Assembly: GCA_026224825.1 (NCBI GenBank)
Contig: JAMFRO010000022.1
Location: 186,001-250,000 of the forward strand
DNA from: a bacterium
GTDB lineage: Bacteria; Pseudomonadota; Alphaproteobacteria; Acetobacterales; Acetobacteraceae
Length of the DNA: 64,000 nt
Direction: 5' to 3'
Positions 1 to 9,191 of the stretch are shown piece by piece. A program made the position numbers and the translations under genes. Position 1 is the first letter of the stretch. Each line of letters begins with the position of its first letter. A model generated the notes under the pieces. It had not been told where the DNA came from. It saw nothing but the letters and a program-made list of their open reading frames with translations, and did no database searches.

Positions 1-479
1 AAGTTAGGGCCAGCGAGCCAGGCGCGGTGCTCGGCGAGCCAGCCGATGTACAGCAGATGCTGCTTGAGGTTGGCATAGCCGGCGCGCAGGGCGTTGGCAT
101 CCGGCGGGCCCAGTTTGAGGGATTGCTTGAGGGTTTTCTCCCACAGCAGGTTGCGGGCCACCTCGTCCCAGAATTTCTCATCGAACCAGGCGACCAGCCG
201 CCTGGTTTCCACGCGCTCGGTCATGGAGCCGCGCGGCAGCAGGCACACATCCGGGTAGCCTTCCTCCAGATATTCGCAGATAACCCGCGAATCGGGGATG
301 ACCAGGCCGCTGTCCTCGACCAAAGTGGGCACGGTGCAGGCCGGGTTGAGTTCCAGATAGGCCGGCTGGCGCTCCCACACCTTCTCGGTTTTGAGGTCAA
401 ACGGCAGGCGTTTTTCCGCCAGCACGAGCCGTACCTTGCGCGCATAGGGTGACAAGGGGAGATGGTACAAGACTCGCAT
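1..479 (-). CDS. Glutathione S-transferase family protein (3' end outside window)
   Basis: Reading leftward from an ATG at 479, the frame stays open to the window edge, so only about 159 N-terminal residues are visible. The first 80 residues look like a thioredoxin-fold GST N-terminal domain: a short beta strand, then LSPYARKVRLVLAEK, a cis-Pro turn CTVPTLVE, and the glutathione-binding DSRVICEYLEE stretch. The following helices match the start of the all-alpha GST C-terminal domain. Enzymes of this family conjugate or reduce with glutathione in the cytosol; the substrate cannot be told. It is transcribed away from the NTF2-like gene at 544. The family call is firm, the specific function unknown. 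Confidence 0.8.
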   Translation of the reverse strand, partial: MRVLYHLPLSPYARKVRLVLAEKRLPFDLKTEKVWERQPAYLELNPACTVPTLVEDSGLVIPDSRVICEYLEEGYPDVCLLPRGSMTERVETRRLVAWFDEKFWDEVARNLLWEKTLKQSLKLGPPDANALRAGYANLKQHLLYIGWLAEHRAWLAGPN

Positions 480-543
480 GAAATAAACTATGCCACCGCC
501 GCGTTTGGGATAAAAGCCAGAGCCAACAAAACTAGATGAGGAG

Positions 544-885
544 ATGTCCATGCAGCCCCATGAAGTGCCGGAACATTATTTCCCCGCCGTCAGAGCACGG
601 GACATCGAGCGCTTCATGGCGCTGTTTGCGCTGGATGCGGTGGTGATCTTGCCCGATGGCACGGAGGTGGCAGGTGCGCCTGCCATTCGCGCCATGGAGG
701 AGCGGGTGTTTGCCTCAGGCGCACCGATGCCCGAACCGCAAGTTGTGGTGGCGGGAGAGCGCGCCGTGGCGGTGGAGATTGACGTGCATCTGCCGGGCGG
801 CACGGTTATGAAGGCTGCGAATTTTTTCCAGCTCAATGAGGCTGGATTGATCCAGAGGTTGAGCGTTTACCGCAAGACTGGCTGA
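544..885 (+). CDS. SnoaL/NTF2-like family protein
   Basis: A 113-residue protein preceded by GATGAGGAG close to the ATG. The pattern is that of NTF2-like cone folds: an N-terminal helix with YFPAVRARDIERFMALFA, then AVVILPDGTEVAGAPAIRAM, then strands rich in V and A ending in the YRKTG tail. Members of this fold are small isomerases, cyclases, hydrolases or ligand binders. Nothing here fixes a substrate and no partner gene is adjacent in the same direction. The stop codon lies inside the hairpin shared with the end of gltB. Fold call reasonable, function unknown. Confidence 0.65.
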   Translation: MSMQPHEVPEHYFPAVRARDIERFMALFALDAVVILPDGTEVAGAPAIRAMEERVFASGAPMPEPQVVVAGERAVAVEIDVHLPGGTVMKAANFFQLNEAGLIQRLSVYRKTG

Positions 886-919
886 GGCGTGGCCGGTTGG
901 ACCACGCCTCAGGGTTTTA
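882..919. terminator. Bidirectional terminator hairpin between converging genes
   Basis: An 11-bp perfect stem (CTGAGGCGTGG paired with CCACGCCTCAG, 882-892 and 902-912) is followed on the + strand by GGGTTTT. It overlaps the stop codon of the NTF2-like gene and ends next to the gltB stop (917-919), so it can serve both converging transcripts. Confidence 0.65.
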
Positions 920-3900
920 CGCCGTCGCCGCCGCTGCCTCTTCATCCAGGGGCACCGGCAGGTATTTGATGTAGTCCTTCGGGACGATCTGCCAGAAATG
1001 CGGGAATTCGCGGTCCCAGTCGTTGAGCATGGATGCTGCGTGCCGGCTTTCGGTTTCCGTCACATGGCGCTCCACCAGATTTTTCAGCACCCCGCCCCAA
1101 TAAGGGGAGGCGACGCGCTGCCAGTGCAGGGAATCCGGGTTCACGCGCATCTCGAACTTCTTCTCGCGGTCGTAGACGAAGGCGACACCGCCGGTGAAAC
1201 CAGCACCGAAATTATCGCCGACCTCGCCCAGCACCACCACCGTGCCGCCGGTCATATATTCGCAACCGTTGCAGCCTATGCCTTCGATGACCGCGGTGGC
1301 GCCGGAGTTGCGCACGGCAAAACGCTCGCCCGCCGTACCGGCGGCAAACAGCGCGCCGGCAGTGGCACCATACAGCACGGTGTTGCCGATGATGGTGTTA
1401 AGGTTGGTCTTCAGCTTGGAGGACTGGCTGGGGCGCACCACGATGGTGCCGCCGGACAGGCCCTTTCCGACATAGTCATTGGCATCGCCAAGCACTTCCA
1501 GTTTTAGCCCCGTTACGGCGAAGGCACCAAGCGACTGACCGGCCGAGCCGCGCAAACGCACGGTGACATGGTCCGGCTGGAGCTTCACCTTGCGGTATTT
1601 GGCCACGATCTGCGAGCTGAACTTGGTGCCGATGGCGCGATGCGTGTTGCGGATGTTGTATTGCAACTGCATCTTCTCGCCGCTCGTGAAGAACGGTGCG
1701 GCATCCTCGATCATCTGCGCGTCCAGCGTCTCCGGCACCTCGTTGCGGCCCTCACGGGTGCAATGGCGTGCGTGCGGGCCGGGGTCGGCCTGGGCGAGGA
1801 TGGGGTTGAGGTCGAGATCGTCCAGATATTCGGCGCCACGGCTGACCTGATGGAGCAGGTCGGTACGGCCGACGATGTCCAGCAGGCTCTTGAACCCGAG
1901 CCAGGCGAGCAACTCGCGCACTTCCTCGGCTATGAAGGAGAAGAGGTTGATGACCTTCTCCGGCGTGCCTTCGAATTTTGCACGCAGAGCTTCGTCCTGC
2001 GTGCACACGCCCACGGGGCAGGTGTTGCTATGGCACTGGCGCACCATGATGCAGCCCATGGCCACGAGCGATGCCGTGCCGATGCCGAATTCCTCGGCAC
2101 CCAGCATGGCGGCGATGACGACATCACGCCCGGTTTTCAAGCCGCCATCGGTACGCAGCACCACCTGGTGCCGCAGGCGGTTGAGCATCAGCACCTGATG
2201 CGCTTCCGAAAGCCCCATCTCCCACGGCATACCGGCGTATTTAACGCTGGATTGCGGCGAGGCGCCGGTGCCGCCAACATGGCCTGAGATGAGGATGGCA
2301 TCGGCTTTCGCCTTGGCCACACCTGCGGCGATGGTGCCGATGCCGGAACGCGAGACCAGCTTCACGCACACAGTAGCGCGCGGGTTTATCTGTTTCAGAT
2401 CGTAAATGAGCTGGGCCAGATCCTCGATGGAATAGATATCGTGATGCGGCGGCGGGGAGATGAGCATCACCCCCGGCGTGGCATGGCGCAGCTTGGCGAT
2501 CAGCTCGGTGACCTTGAAGCCGGGCAACTGCCCGCCCTCACCCGGCTTGGCGCCTTGCGCGACCTTGATCTCGATCTCGCGGCAGTCGTTCAGATATTCA
2601 GCCGTGACGCCGAAACGCCCCGAGGCGATCTGCTTGATGGCGGATGACGCGTTATCGCCATTGGCGCGCGGCTCAGCACGGGACGGGTCTTCTCCACCCT
2701 CGCCTGAATCGGAGCGCGCACCGATGCGGTTCATGGCAATCGAGAGCGTCTCATGCGCTTCCGGGCTCAGCGCGCCCAGCGAGATGCCAGGAGCCAGCAG
2801 GCGCTTACGGATTTCAGTGATGCTCTCGACCTCATCCACCGAGATGGGGGTGAGCCCATCGGTACGGAAATCCAGCAGGTCGCGCAAAGCCACCGGCTTC
2901 TGCTTGCGCACCATCTCCGAGTATTTTTTATACGCCTTGTAGCTGTTCGTTCCCACCGCCGTCTGCAACAGATGGATGGCGTTGTTGTCGAACGCATGCG
3001 TCTCGCCGCCATTGCGGCGCAAACGGTACTGGCCGCCGATTTCCAGCGGCACGACATTGCCGTTCCAGGCGGCTTTATGCAGCTCCAGCACCATATGCGC
3101 GATGCCCGGCAGGCCGATGCCGGAAATGCGCGAGGGCATGCCGGGGAAGAACTCGCCGACCAGCGCGCGGGACAATCCGATGGCTTCGAAGTTGTAGCCA
3201 CCGCGATAGGAGGAGATGACCGAGATGCCGAGCTTTGACATGACTTTGAGCAGGCCCTTGTCCACCGCTTTTTTGTAGCGGTAGACGCATTCCTTCAAGC
3301 TGAGCTTGTCGAAAAGCCCACGCGCATGGCGGTCCGCGATGCTCTCCTGTGCGAGATACGCGTTGACGGTGGTGGCACCGGAGCCGACCAGCACGGCGTA
3401 ATAATGCACATCCAGGCATTCGGCCGCGCGCACGTTAAGGCTGGTGAAGGTGCGCAGGCGCTGGCGTACCAGGTGGGTGTGCACGGCACCTGTGGCGAGG
3501 ATCATCGGGATGGGCGCACGCTCGGGGCTCATCGCCTCATCGGTGAGGATGACATGCGTGCAGCCGGCGCGCACGCCTTCCTCGGCCTCGCGGCGGATGC
3601 GCTCGATGGCGCGGCGTAAACCCCCCTCTCCGTTCGCCACCTTGAACGTACAATCCACCACGCAGGCGGCAGCGCCCATGGTCTTGCGCATCGCCTCGAA
3701 TTCGGCGGTGGACAAAACCGGTGAGTCTAGCTGCAAGAGATCGCACTGGTCTTCGTCTTCGTCGAGTACGTTGCCCAGATTGCCGAGGCGGGTTTTAAGG
3801 CTCATCACCTGGGTTTCGCGCAAGCTATCAATCGCCGGGTTGGTGACCTGGGAAAAGCTTTGGCGGAAGTAGTGATGCAGGCCGCGGTATTTGCCGGAGA

Positions 3901-5452
3901 GTACGGCGAGCGGGGCGTCATCGCCCATCGAGCCGGTGGCCTCCTGCGCGTCGGCTACCATCGGGTGCAGCAGCAGTTCCAGATCTTCCAGGGTAAAGCC
4001 AACCGTGAGCTGGCGGCGGCGCAATCCCTCGGCATCGAGCCGCACCGGCTCCGGCGCATCGGTTTTGACGATATGGTCGATGACGGTGATGCGCTTGACC
4101 CAGGAGGAATAATCCTGGCGCGCGGCCAGCATGTCTTTCAACTCAGCGTCGTGATAGAATTTCGCCTCGTCGAGATCCACGGCGATGGTCTGGCCGGGAC
4201 CGACCGCACCTTTCTCGTTGATATCCTCTTCATCGAATATCACCATGCCGGTCTCGGAGCCGACGATCAGCATCTTCTGCTTGGTGATGGCATAGCGCAA
4301 AGGCCGCAGCCCGTTGCGGTCGAGCCCGGCGATGACGAAGCGGCCATCGGTTGCGGCAATCGCGGCCGGCCCGTCCCAGGGTTCCATAACGGAATTGCAA
4401 TAATGGAACATGTCGCGATGCGCTTTGGGCATCGTCGAATCATTGCTGATCGAGGGCGGGATCATCAGCGCCTTGGCCATCGGCGCATCGCGCCCGGCGC
4501 GCACCAGCAGCTCGAATACGTTGTCCAACGCGGCGGTATCGGAACCGCCTGACTGCACCACGGGTTTTACGAATTCCAGGAACTCGTCCAGGCCTTCGGC
4601 GCCCAGCCGCGTCTCATGGCTCTGCATCCAGTTGATGTTGCCGGCGACGGTGTTGATCTCGCCATTATGCGCCAGCATGCGGAAAGGCTGCGCCAGCTTC
4701 CAGGTGGGGAAGGTGTTGGTGGAATAGCGCTGGTGATAGATGGCGAAGCGCGAGACGAAACGCTCATCCAGCAGATCGGGATAGAAATCCGTGAGCGAGG
4801 CGGCGAGGAACATGCCCTTGTAGATGATGCTGCGGCAGGAAAGCGAGCAAAGATACAGCTCGGAGATCTGCGCCTCGATGGCGGCCTTCTCGATCTTGCG
4901 GCGGATGATGTACAATTCGCGCTCGAAATCATCTTCCGCGAGGCCGCGCGAATTCCACAGCATGATCTGTTCGATTTCCGGGCGTGTGGCATTGGCTTTT
5001 TCGCCGATACAGGAAACGTCGATCGGCACCTGGCGCCAGCCATAGATGCGGTAGCCGAAGTTCAGTATCTCGGTCTCGACGATCTGGCGGCAGCGCTCCT
5101 GCGCGCCCAGATCCGTCTTCGGCAAAAACACCATGCCGACGGCGATCGGGCCCTCGCGCAGGCGGTCGCCGCCGCGCTTCACCTCTGCGCCAAAAAAATC
5201 CTGCGGGATTTCGATGTGGATGCCGGCGCCATCACCTGTTTTGCCATCGGCATCCACGGCGCCACGGTGCCACAGCGCCTTCAGCGCATCGATGCCGGCC
5301 TGCACGATGTCGCGGCGCTTCTTGCCGTCCAACGCGGCAACCAGCCCGACGCCGCAGGCGTCATGCTCCATCTCGGGCGAATAGGTTTCGCGCAGGATTT
5401 CCTTGTTCTTTTCCCAGGCAGCGAGGAATTCGGAAGCGGTTTCTTGTGTCAT
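917..5452 (-). CDS. gltB: Glutamate synthase (NADPH) large subunit
   Basis: About 1511 residues, the normal length for bacterial GltB. Glutamine is hydrolysed in an N-terminal class-II amidotransferase domain whose nucleophile is Cys33 (context HDACGVG, exposed after propeptide removal). Ammonia is channelled to the FMN domain, where 2-oxoglutarate becomes glutamate. The FMN/Fe-S region shows GCIMVRQCHSNTCPVGVC, supplying the cysteines for the 3Fe-4S cluster, and the C-terminus has the glycine-rich GXGXG helix repeats (GGTIVV, GGTVVVLG). The ATG at 5452 is chosen because GGAG precedes it inside the end of gltD and the protein then starts in the usual way; an upstream in-frame extension would run back into gltD. 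It lies 4 bp behind gltD in one operon. Confidence 0.97.
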   Translation of the reverse strand: MTQETASEFLAAWEKNKEILRETYSPEMEHDACGVGLVAALDGKKRRDIVQAGIDALKALWHRGAVDADGKTGDGAGIHIEIPQDFFGAEVKRGGDRLREGPIAVGMVFLPKTDLGAQERCRQIVETEILNFGYRIYGWRQVPIDVSCIGEKANATRPEIEQIMLWNSRGLAEDDFERELYIIRRKIEKAAIEAQISELYLCSLSCRSIIYKGMFLAASLTDFYPDLLDERFVSRFAIYHQRYSTNTFPTWKLAQPFRMLAHNGEINTVAGNINWMQSHETRLGAEGLDEFLEFVKPVVQSGGSDTAALDNVFELLVRAGRDAPMAKALMIPPSISNDSTMPKAHRDMFHYCNSVMEPWDGPAAIAATDGRFVIAGLDRNGLRPLRYAITKQKMLIVGSETGMVIFDEEDINEKGAVGPGQTIAVDLDEAKFYHDAELKDMLAARQDYSSWVKRITVIDHIVKTDAPEPVRLDAEGLRRRQLTVGFTLEDLELLLHPMVADAQEATGSMGDDAPLAVLSGKYRGLHHYFRQSFSQVTNPAIDSLRETQVMSLKTRLGNLGNVLDEDEDQCDLLQLDSPVLSTAEFEAMRKTMGAAACVVDCTFKVANGEGGLRRAIERIRREAEEGVRAGCTHVILTDEAMSPERAPIPMILATGAVHTHLVRQRLRTFTSLNVRAAECLDVHYYAVLVGSGATTVNAYLAQESIADRHARGLFDKLSLKECVYRYKKAVDKGLLKVMSKLGISVISSYRGGYNFEAIGLSRALVGEFFPGMPSRISGIGLPGIAHMVLELHKAAWNGNVVPLEIGGQYRLRRNGGETHAFDNNAIHLLQTAVGTNSYKAYKKYSEMVRKQKPVALRDLLDFRTDGLTPISVDEVESITEIRKRLLAPGISLGALSPEAHETLSIAMNRIGARSDSGEGGEDPSRAEPRANGDNASSAIKQIASGRFGVTAEYLNDCREIEIKVAQGAKPGEGGQLPGFKVTELIAKLRHATPGVMLISPPPHHDIYSIEDLAQLIYDLKQINPRATVCVKLVSRSGIGTIAAGVAKAKADAILISGHVGGTGASPQSSVKYAGMPWEMGLSEAHQVLMLNRLRHQVVLRTDGGLKTGRDVVIAAMLGAEEFGIGTASLVAMGCIMVRQCHSNTCPVGVCTQDEALRAKFEGTPEKVINLFSFIAEEVRELLAWLGFKSLLDIVGRTDLLHQVSRGAEYLDDLDLNPILAQADPGPHARHCTREGRNEVPETLDAQMIEDAAPFFTSGEKMQLQYNIRNTHRAIGTKFSSQIVAKYRKVKLQPDHVTVRLRGSAGQSLGAFAVTGLKLEVLGDANDYVGKGLSGGTIVVRPSQSSKLKTNLNTIIGNTVLYGATAGALFAAGTAGERFAVRNSGATAVIEGIGCNGCEYMTGGTVVVLGEVGDNFGAGFTGGVAFVYDREKKFEMRVNPDSLHWQRVASPYWGGVLKNLVERHVTETESRHAASMLNDWDREFPHFWQIVPKDYIKYLPVPLDEEAAAATA

Positions 5453-5456
5453 GGTC

Positions 5457-6890
5457 TTACTCCGCAGCCTGCGCATGGGCGCTGTGGGCAAATTGATGGT
5501 GGATGGCGGCGGCGGCATCGCGCCCGTCGCGTATGGCCCAGACGACGAGCGAGGCGCCGCGCACGATATCGCCGGCGGCATACACGCCGGGCAGTGCGGT
5601 CTCGAAGGTCTTCGGATTGGTCTTCAGCGTGCCCCAATGGGTCAGCTTCAGCTCCGGCTCGTTGAAGGCGCTGGGCAGATCTTCGGGGTCGAACCCAAGC
5701 GCCTTGATGACGAGATCGGCCGGCACGGTGAAGGCGGAACCCTCTATGGCGTCCACCGACTGGCGGCCGGAGGCATCGGGCAGGCCGAGATGCATGCGGA
5801 TGGCGCGCACACCGGTCACCTTGTCATCGCCCAAAAACGCCTCAGGCGCGGACAGCCAGGTGAAGGTCACGCCCTCATCCTCGGCATTGCCGACCTCGCG
5901 CAAACTACCCGGCATGTTCTGCTTGTCGCGCCGGTACAGGCAGGTAACGGATTTGGCGTGCTGGCGCACCGCCGTCCGCACACAATCCATGGCGGTATCA
6001 CCGCCGCCGATGACGACGACATTCTTGCCCGCGGCGTTGAAATGGCCGGATTCGTATTCCGGCACGGCATCCCCCAGCCCCTTGCGGTTGGAGGTGATGA
6101 GATAATCCAGCGCCGGGACAATGCCGGACAGGCCGGAGCCGGGCCCGCCGAGTTCGCGGGATTTATACACGCCGGTTGCGACCAGCACCGCATCATGCGT
6201 TTTGCGCAGTGAGGCGAAGGAGGTGGCGCCGCCGATATCGGCATTGAGGACGAATTTAATGCCGCCATCCTCCAGCCATTTCCAGCGGCGCAGCACGATC
6301 TCCTTCTCCAGCTTGAAGCCGGGTATGCCGTAAATGAGCAGCCCGCCGACGCGGTCGTGCCGGTCGTACACGGTGACCTGATAGCCCTGGCTGCGCAGAG
6401 CCTCGGCGGCGGCGAGGCCAGCCGGGCCGGCACCGATGATGCCAATGCTCTCGGCCCGCTCCTGCGCCGGGCGAATCGGTTTTACCCAGCCCTTCTCGAA
6501 GGCGGTATCCGTGATGTAGCGCTCGACGGCGCCGATGGTGACGCTCTCAAACCCCTTCTCGATAACGCAATTACCCTCGCACAACCGGTCCTGCGGACAG
6601 ATGCGGCCGCAGATTTCCGGGAAGGTGTTGGTGGCGGCGGAGAGTTCATATGCCTCTTCCAGCCTTCCTTCGGTGGTCAGCTTCAGCCAGTCCGGGATGT
6701 TGTTGCCGAGCGGGCAGTTCACCGCGCAAAAGGGAATGCCGCATTGGCTGCAGCGGCTGGCCTGGGCCTCGGCCTGGGGCGGCTCGAATTCCTCGTAAAT
6801 CTCCGCGAAATCCTCACGGCGCTGCGTGGCGGCGCGCTTGTTGGGCGTCTGTTGCGCCAGCTCGGTGAATTTCAACATGCGCTCGGCCAT
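5457..6890 (-). CDS. gltD: Glutamate synthase (NADPH) small subunit
   Basis: About 477 residues. GltD takes electrons from NADPH through FAD and 4Fe-4S clusters and passes them to GltB. The N-terminal region has the cysteine sets CSQCGIPFCAVNCPLG and ICPQDRLCEGNC. An FAD Rossmann motif, IGIIGAGPAGLAAAEAL, follows, and a second nucleotide motif, VVVIGGGDTAMDC, binds NADPH. The start at 6890 (MAERMLKF) follows an AAAGGCG ribosome site; an earlier in-frame ATG would add 16 residues without family support. First gene of the gltD-gltB operon, with an inverted repeat about 40-65 bp upstream that may be its operator. Confidence 0.96.
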   Translation of the reverse strand: MAERMLKFTELAQQTPNKRAATQRREDFAEIYEEFEPPQAEAQASRCSQCGIPFCAVNCPLGNNIPDWLKLTTEGRLEEAYELSAATNTFPEICGRICPQDRLCEGNCVIEKGFESVTIGAVERYITDTAFEKGWVKPIRPAQERAESIGIIGAGPAGLAAAEALRSQGYQVTVYDRHDRVGGLLIYGIPGFKLEKEIVLRRWKWLEDGGIKFVLNADIGGATSFASLRKTHDAVLVATGVYKSRELGGPGSGLSGIVPALDYLITSNRKGLGDAVPEYESGHFNAAGKNVVVIGGGDTAMDCVRTAVRQHAKSVTCLYRRDKQNMPGSLREVGNAEDEGVTFTWLSAPEAFLGDDKVTGVRAIRMHLGLPDASGRQSVDAIEGSAFTVPADLVIKALGFDPEDLPSAFNEPELKLTHWGTLKTNPKTFETALPGVYAAGDIVRGASLVVWAIRDGRDAAAAIHHQFAHSAHAQAAE

Positions 6891-6927
6891 GGTGTTCGCC
6901 TTTCGATAAGAGCCTTTACAGCAGAGC

Positions 6928-6954
6928 GGGTGGCGCAAACTTGTTGCACCACCC
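6928..6954. promoter_or_regulatory. Inverted repeat upstream of gltD, possible operator
   Basis: GGGTGGCGCAA and TTGCACCACCC form 11-bp arms with one mismatch around a 5-nt ACTTG spacer. It lies 38-64 bp upstream of the gltD start and has no following T run, so it looks more like a protein-binding site than a terminator. The cognate regulator is not known. Confidence 0.4.
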
Positions 6955-7109
6955 TCCCCAATTGGTCCAAGGTTAATATCTGGCTTTTTGGCGGATTACC
7001 AGGATTTTTTTACAGTTACGACAGTATAGTTAACCTAATTTCAGCGTCTGCACTGCAAAACAACGCTTTCCCGGCAGGAACCAGGGTCAAAATAGGTCCG
7101 GGTACGTGA

Positions 7110-8057
7110 CTATTCCTGAAAAGCCGCCTGGTTTCCTTTGCCGGCCACGCGGTAACGGGCGAGATAACCCGGTAGAATCAGGTCCAGCCTTGTGGGGGTA
7201 ATGCCCAGCTCTTCCAGCCCCGGCGCGCCAGGGGAGACGATATTGTCGCGCGCCAGCATAGCGATCTGGTCGGCGGTGAGCAGCTTGCCGGGCAGGCGCT
7301 CCAGAAAAACGGCCTGCAGCCGGGCAAGCGGCACGGGCAGATCGAGAATGCGGCGCTTCCGGCCGATGTTGGCGAGGGTGAGCGCGATCAGCTCGCGGAA
7401 ACTCTTTTGCTCCGGCCCGCCCAGCTCGTAGGTTTGGCCCGCCTGGCCGCGCGCAGCCAGTATCGCGGCCGCCACATCATCCACATACACCGGTTGGAGC
7501 ATTATGGCGCCATGCACGATGGGGATGATGGGAAGAGCGACCGCCAGCCCGGCAAAGCGGTTGAAGAAATTATCCTCCGCCCCGAAGATAATGGAAGGAC
7601 GCAGAATGACCGCGCCGGGGAATGCCGCTTGCACCGCGGCCTCGCCCGCCGCCTTGCTGCGCGCATATGCGGAAGGGCTGTTCGCATCGGCGCCGATGGC
7701 CGAGACATGGATGAAACTGGCTACACCAGCGGCGGTGGCGAGCCGGGCCAGCCGTCCTGCCCCTTCGGCATGAATCCGCGTGAAATCGCCTTTGCGGGAT
7801 TCGGCCAGGATGCCGGCGAGGTTGATGACCAGCTCGGCGCCGACGATGGCACGGGCGGCATCCGCCTCGGACTCCACCGGCGCATACAGCGGCACCACCT
7901 GGCCGATATCGCCCATCGGCCGCAGGAATTTTGCCCCTTCCGTGTCGCGCACGGCGATTCGCACGATATAGCCTGCTGCCGTGAGGCGCCGCACCACATG
8001 CCGGCCCAAAAATCCCGAGCCGCCGAAAACCGTGGCAATTTTACGCGCTGACAGCAT
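7110..8057 (-). CDS. NAD(P)-binding protein, complex I NDUFA9-like (atypical SDR)
   Basis: 315 residues. The N-terminus has the extended-SDR dinucleotide motif VFGGSGFLGRHVVRRL. A YARSK segment follows near residue 135, and a C-terminal half contains MLQPVYVDDVAAAILAA. This combination is that of the NDUFA9-like group, in alphaproteobacteria linked to respiratory complex I or to quinone/NAD metabolism rather than to sugar epimerisation. The start at 8057 is an ATG followed by LSARKIA. It lies alone, 219 bp behind the gltD start, and is transcribed away from the tRNA-Leu. Group assignment good; whether it is a true complex I subunit here is inference. Confidence 0.8.
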   Translation of the reverse strand: MLSARKIATVFGGSGFLGRHVVRRLTAAGYIVRIAVRDTEGAKFLRPMGDIGQVVPLYAPVESEADAARAIVGAELVINLAGILAESRKGDFTRIHAEGAGRLARLATAAGVASFIHVSAIGADANSPSAYARSKAAGEAAVQAAFPGAVILRPSIIFGAEDNFFNRFAGLAVALPIIPIVHGAIMLQPVYVDDVAAAILAARGQAGQTYELGGPEQKSFRELIALTLANIGRKRRILDLPVPLARLQAVFLERLPGKLLTADQIAMLARDNIVSPGAPGLEELGITPTRLDLILPGYLARYRVAGKGNQAAFQE

Positions 8058-8211
8058 CCAAGCCTCCTTTATGCTGCCTCGCTTGTAGGGCGATGGCGTT
8101 TCTCTCTCAAGCGCGGTTGACGCCGGGAACAGGGCGGATTAAAGCCCCGGTCCACAGTGCTTTACCGGCACTGTGACGCTTCCGGCGCCGCCGGACGCAA
8201 AAATGGTGAAT

Positions 8212-8298
8212 GCCCAGGTGGCGGAATTGGTAGACGCACTAGCTTCAGGTGCTAGCGCTCGCAAGGGCGTGGAGGTTCGAGTCCTCTCCTGGGCACCA
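8212..8298 (+). tRNA. tRNA-Leu (anticodon CAG)
   Basis: A complete class-II cloverleaf of 87 nt. The acceptor arms are GCCCAGG/CCTGGGC, the anticodon stem is CTAGC/GCTAG around loop TTCAGGT (anticodon CAG), there is a variable arm, and the T-arm reads GGTTCGAGTCC. Discriminator A and an encoded CCA end at 8298. Confidence 0.96.
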
Positions 8299-8333
8299 TT
8301 TTTAAAAAACTCTTCAAAATTCGGGGCTTACAA

Positions 8334-8963
8334 ATGAGCGCGATCCAGCTTCACAAGCATGACTTGCCGGCTGGGCTCGACCTCGGCCCCATCGTCGCCG
8401 TGGACACCGAGACCATGGGACTCGACCCGCGCCGCGACCGGCTATGCCTGGTACAGCTTTCCTCAGGTGACGGCACCGCGCATCTGGTACAGATTATCCC
8501 GCCATCGCTCGGTGGTAAGGGCGCGGATTGCCCCAACCTCAAAGCCTTGCTCACCAACCCGCAGGTGACGAAGCTGTTCCACTATGCGCGCTTCGATATC
8601 GCGGCACTTGAGAACGGGCTCGGCGTGGTCACCGCCCCGGTGATCTGCACCAAGATCGCCTCGAAGCTGGTACGCACCTACACCGACCGGCATGGGCTGA
8701 AAGATTTGTGCCGCGATCTCGCCGGCGTAGAAATTTCCAAACAGCAACAGACCAGCGATTGGGGCGCGCTCGAACTTACCAAGGAGCAGTTGAGCTATGC
8801 CGCCTCGGATGTGCTGTATCTGCATGCGATCTGGGCAAAACTGAAAGCACTGTTAATCCGCGAGAACCGGCTGGAGATTGCGCAGGCCGCCTATGATTTT
8901 CTGCCCGTGAAGGCAAAACTCGACCTGCTGGGCTATGCCGAGGCGGATCTGTTCTCACATTGA
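8334..8963 (+). CDS. rnd: Ribonuclease D, short alphaproteobacterial form
   Basis: 209 residues, a DEDDy 3'-5' exonuclease domain. The acidic residues are visible in AVDTETMGLD near residue 23, in HYARFDIAAL near residue 82, and in YAASDVLYLHAIW near residue 155. It lacks the HRDC domains of the longer enterobacterial enzyme, which is usual for this clade. The family trims 3' ends of tRNA and other small RNAs, and it fits that the gene directly follows a tRNA, though the tRNA already encodes its CCA. A 228-bp gap separates it from lptC. Confidence 0.9.
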   Translation: MSAIQLHKHDLPAGLDLGPIVAVDTETMGLDPRRDRLCLVQLSSGDGTAHLVQIIPPSLGGKGADCPNLKALLTNPQVTKLFHYARFDIAALENGLGVVTAPVICTKIASKLVRTYTDRHGLKDLCRDLAGVEISKQQQTSDWGALELTKEQLSYAASDVLYLHAIWAKLKALLIRENRLEIAQAAYDFLPVKAKLDLLGYAEADLFSH

Positions 8964-9191
8964 AAACGCCGGTGCGACAATGCGTTATACCATGACCGAC
9001 AAAGTTTTATTGACCCAACGCGTGGCGATGGTCATACCTTAGCGCATGACTCGCTGCGGACGGCATTCCAGATCTGGCAGTAGCGCGGGGCTCCGCCCTT
9101 TTACCGCCGTATTTACGGGCCATGTCCGCCTGATGACTTCGCCTCGCCTGACTTCGACCTTTTCGGCCTCACCTTTTCGGGTGACCATATT

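Noticed and set aside
6928-6954. Sigma-54 -24/-12 promoter for gltD
   Set aside because: TGGCGC and TTGC are present on the + strand, but the spacing is two bases too long and the strand is wrong for gltD.
9039-9191. Upstream extension of lptC
   Set aside because: The frame is open back to about 9120, but no start codon with a ribosome site was seen.
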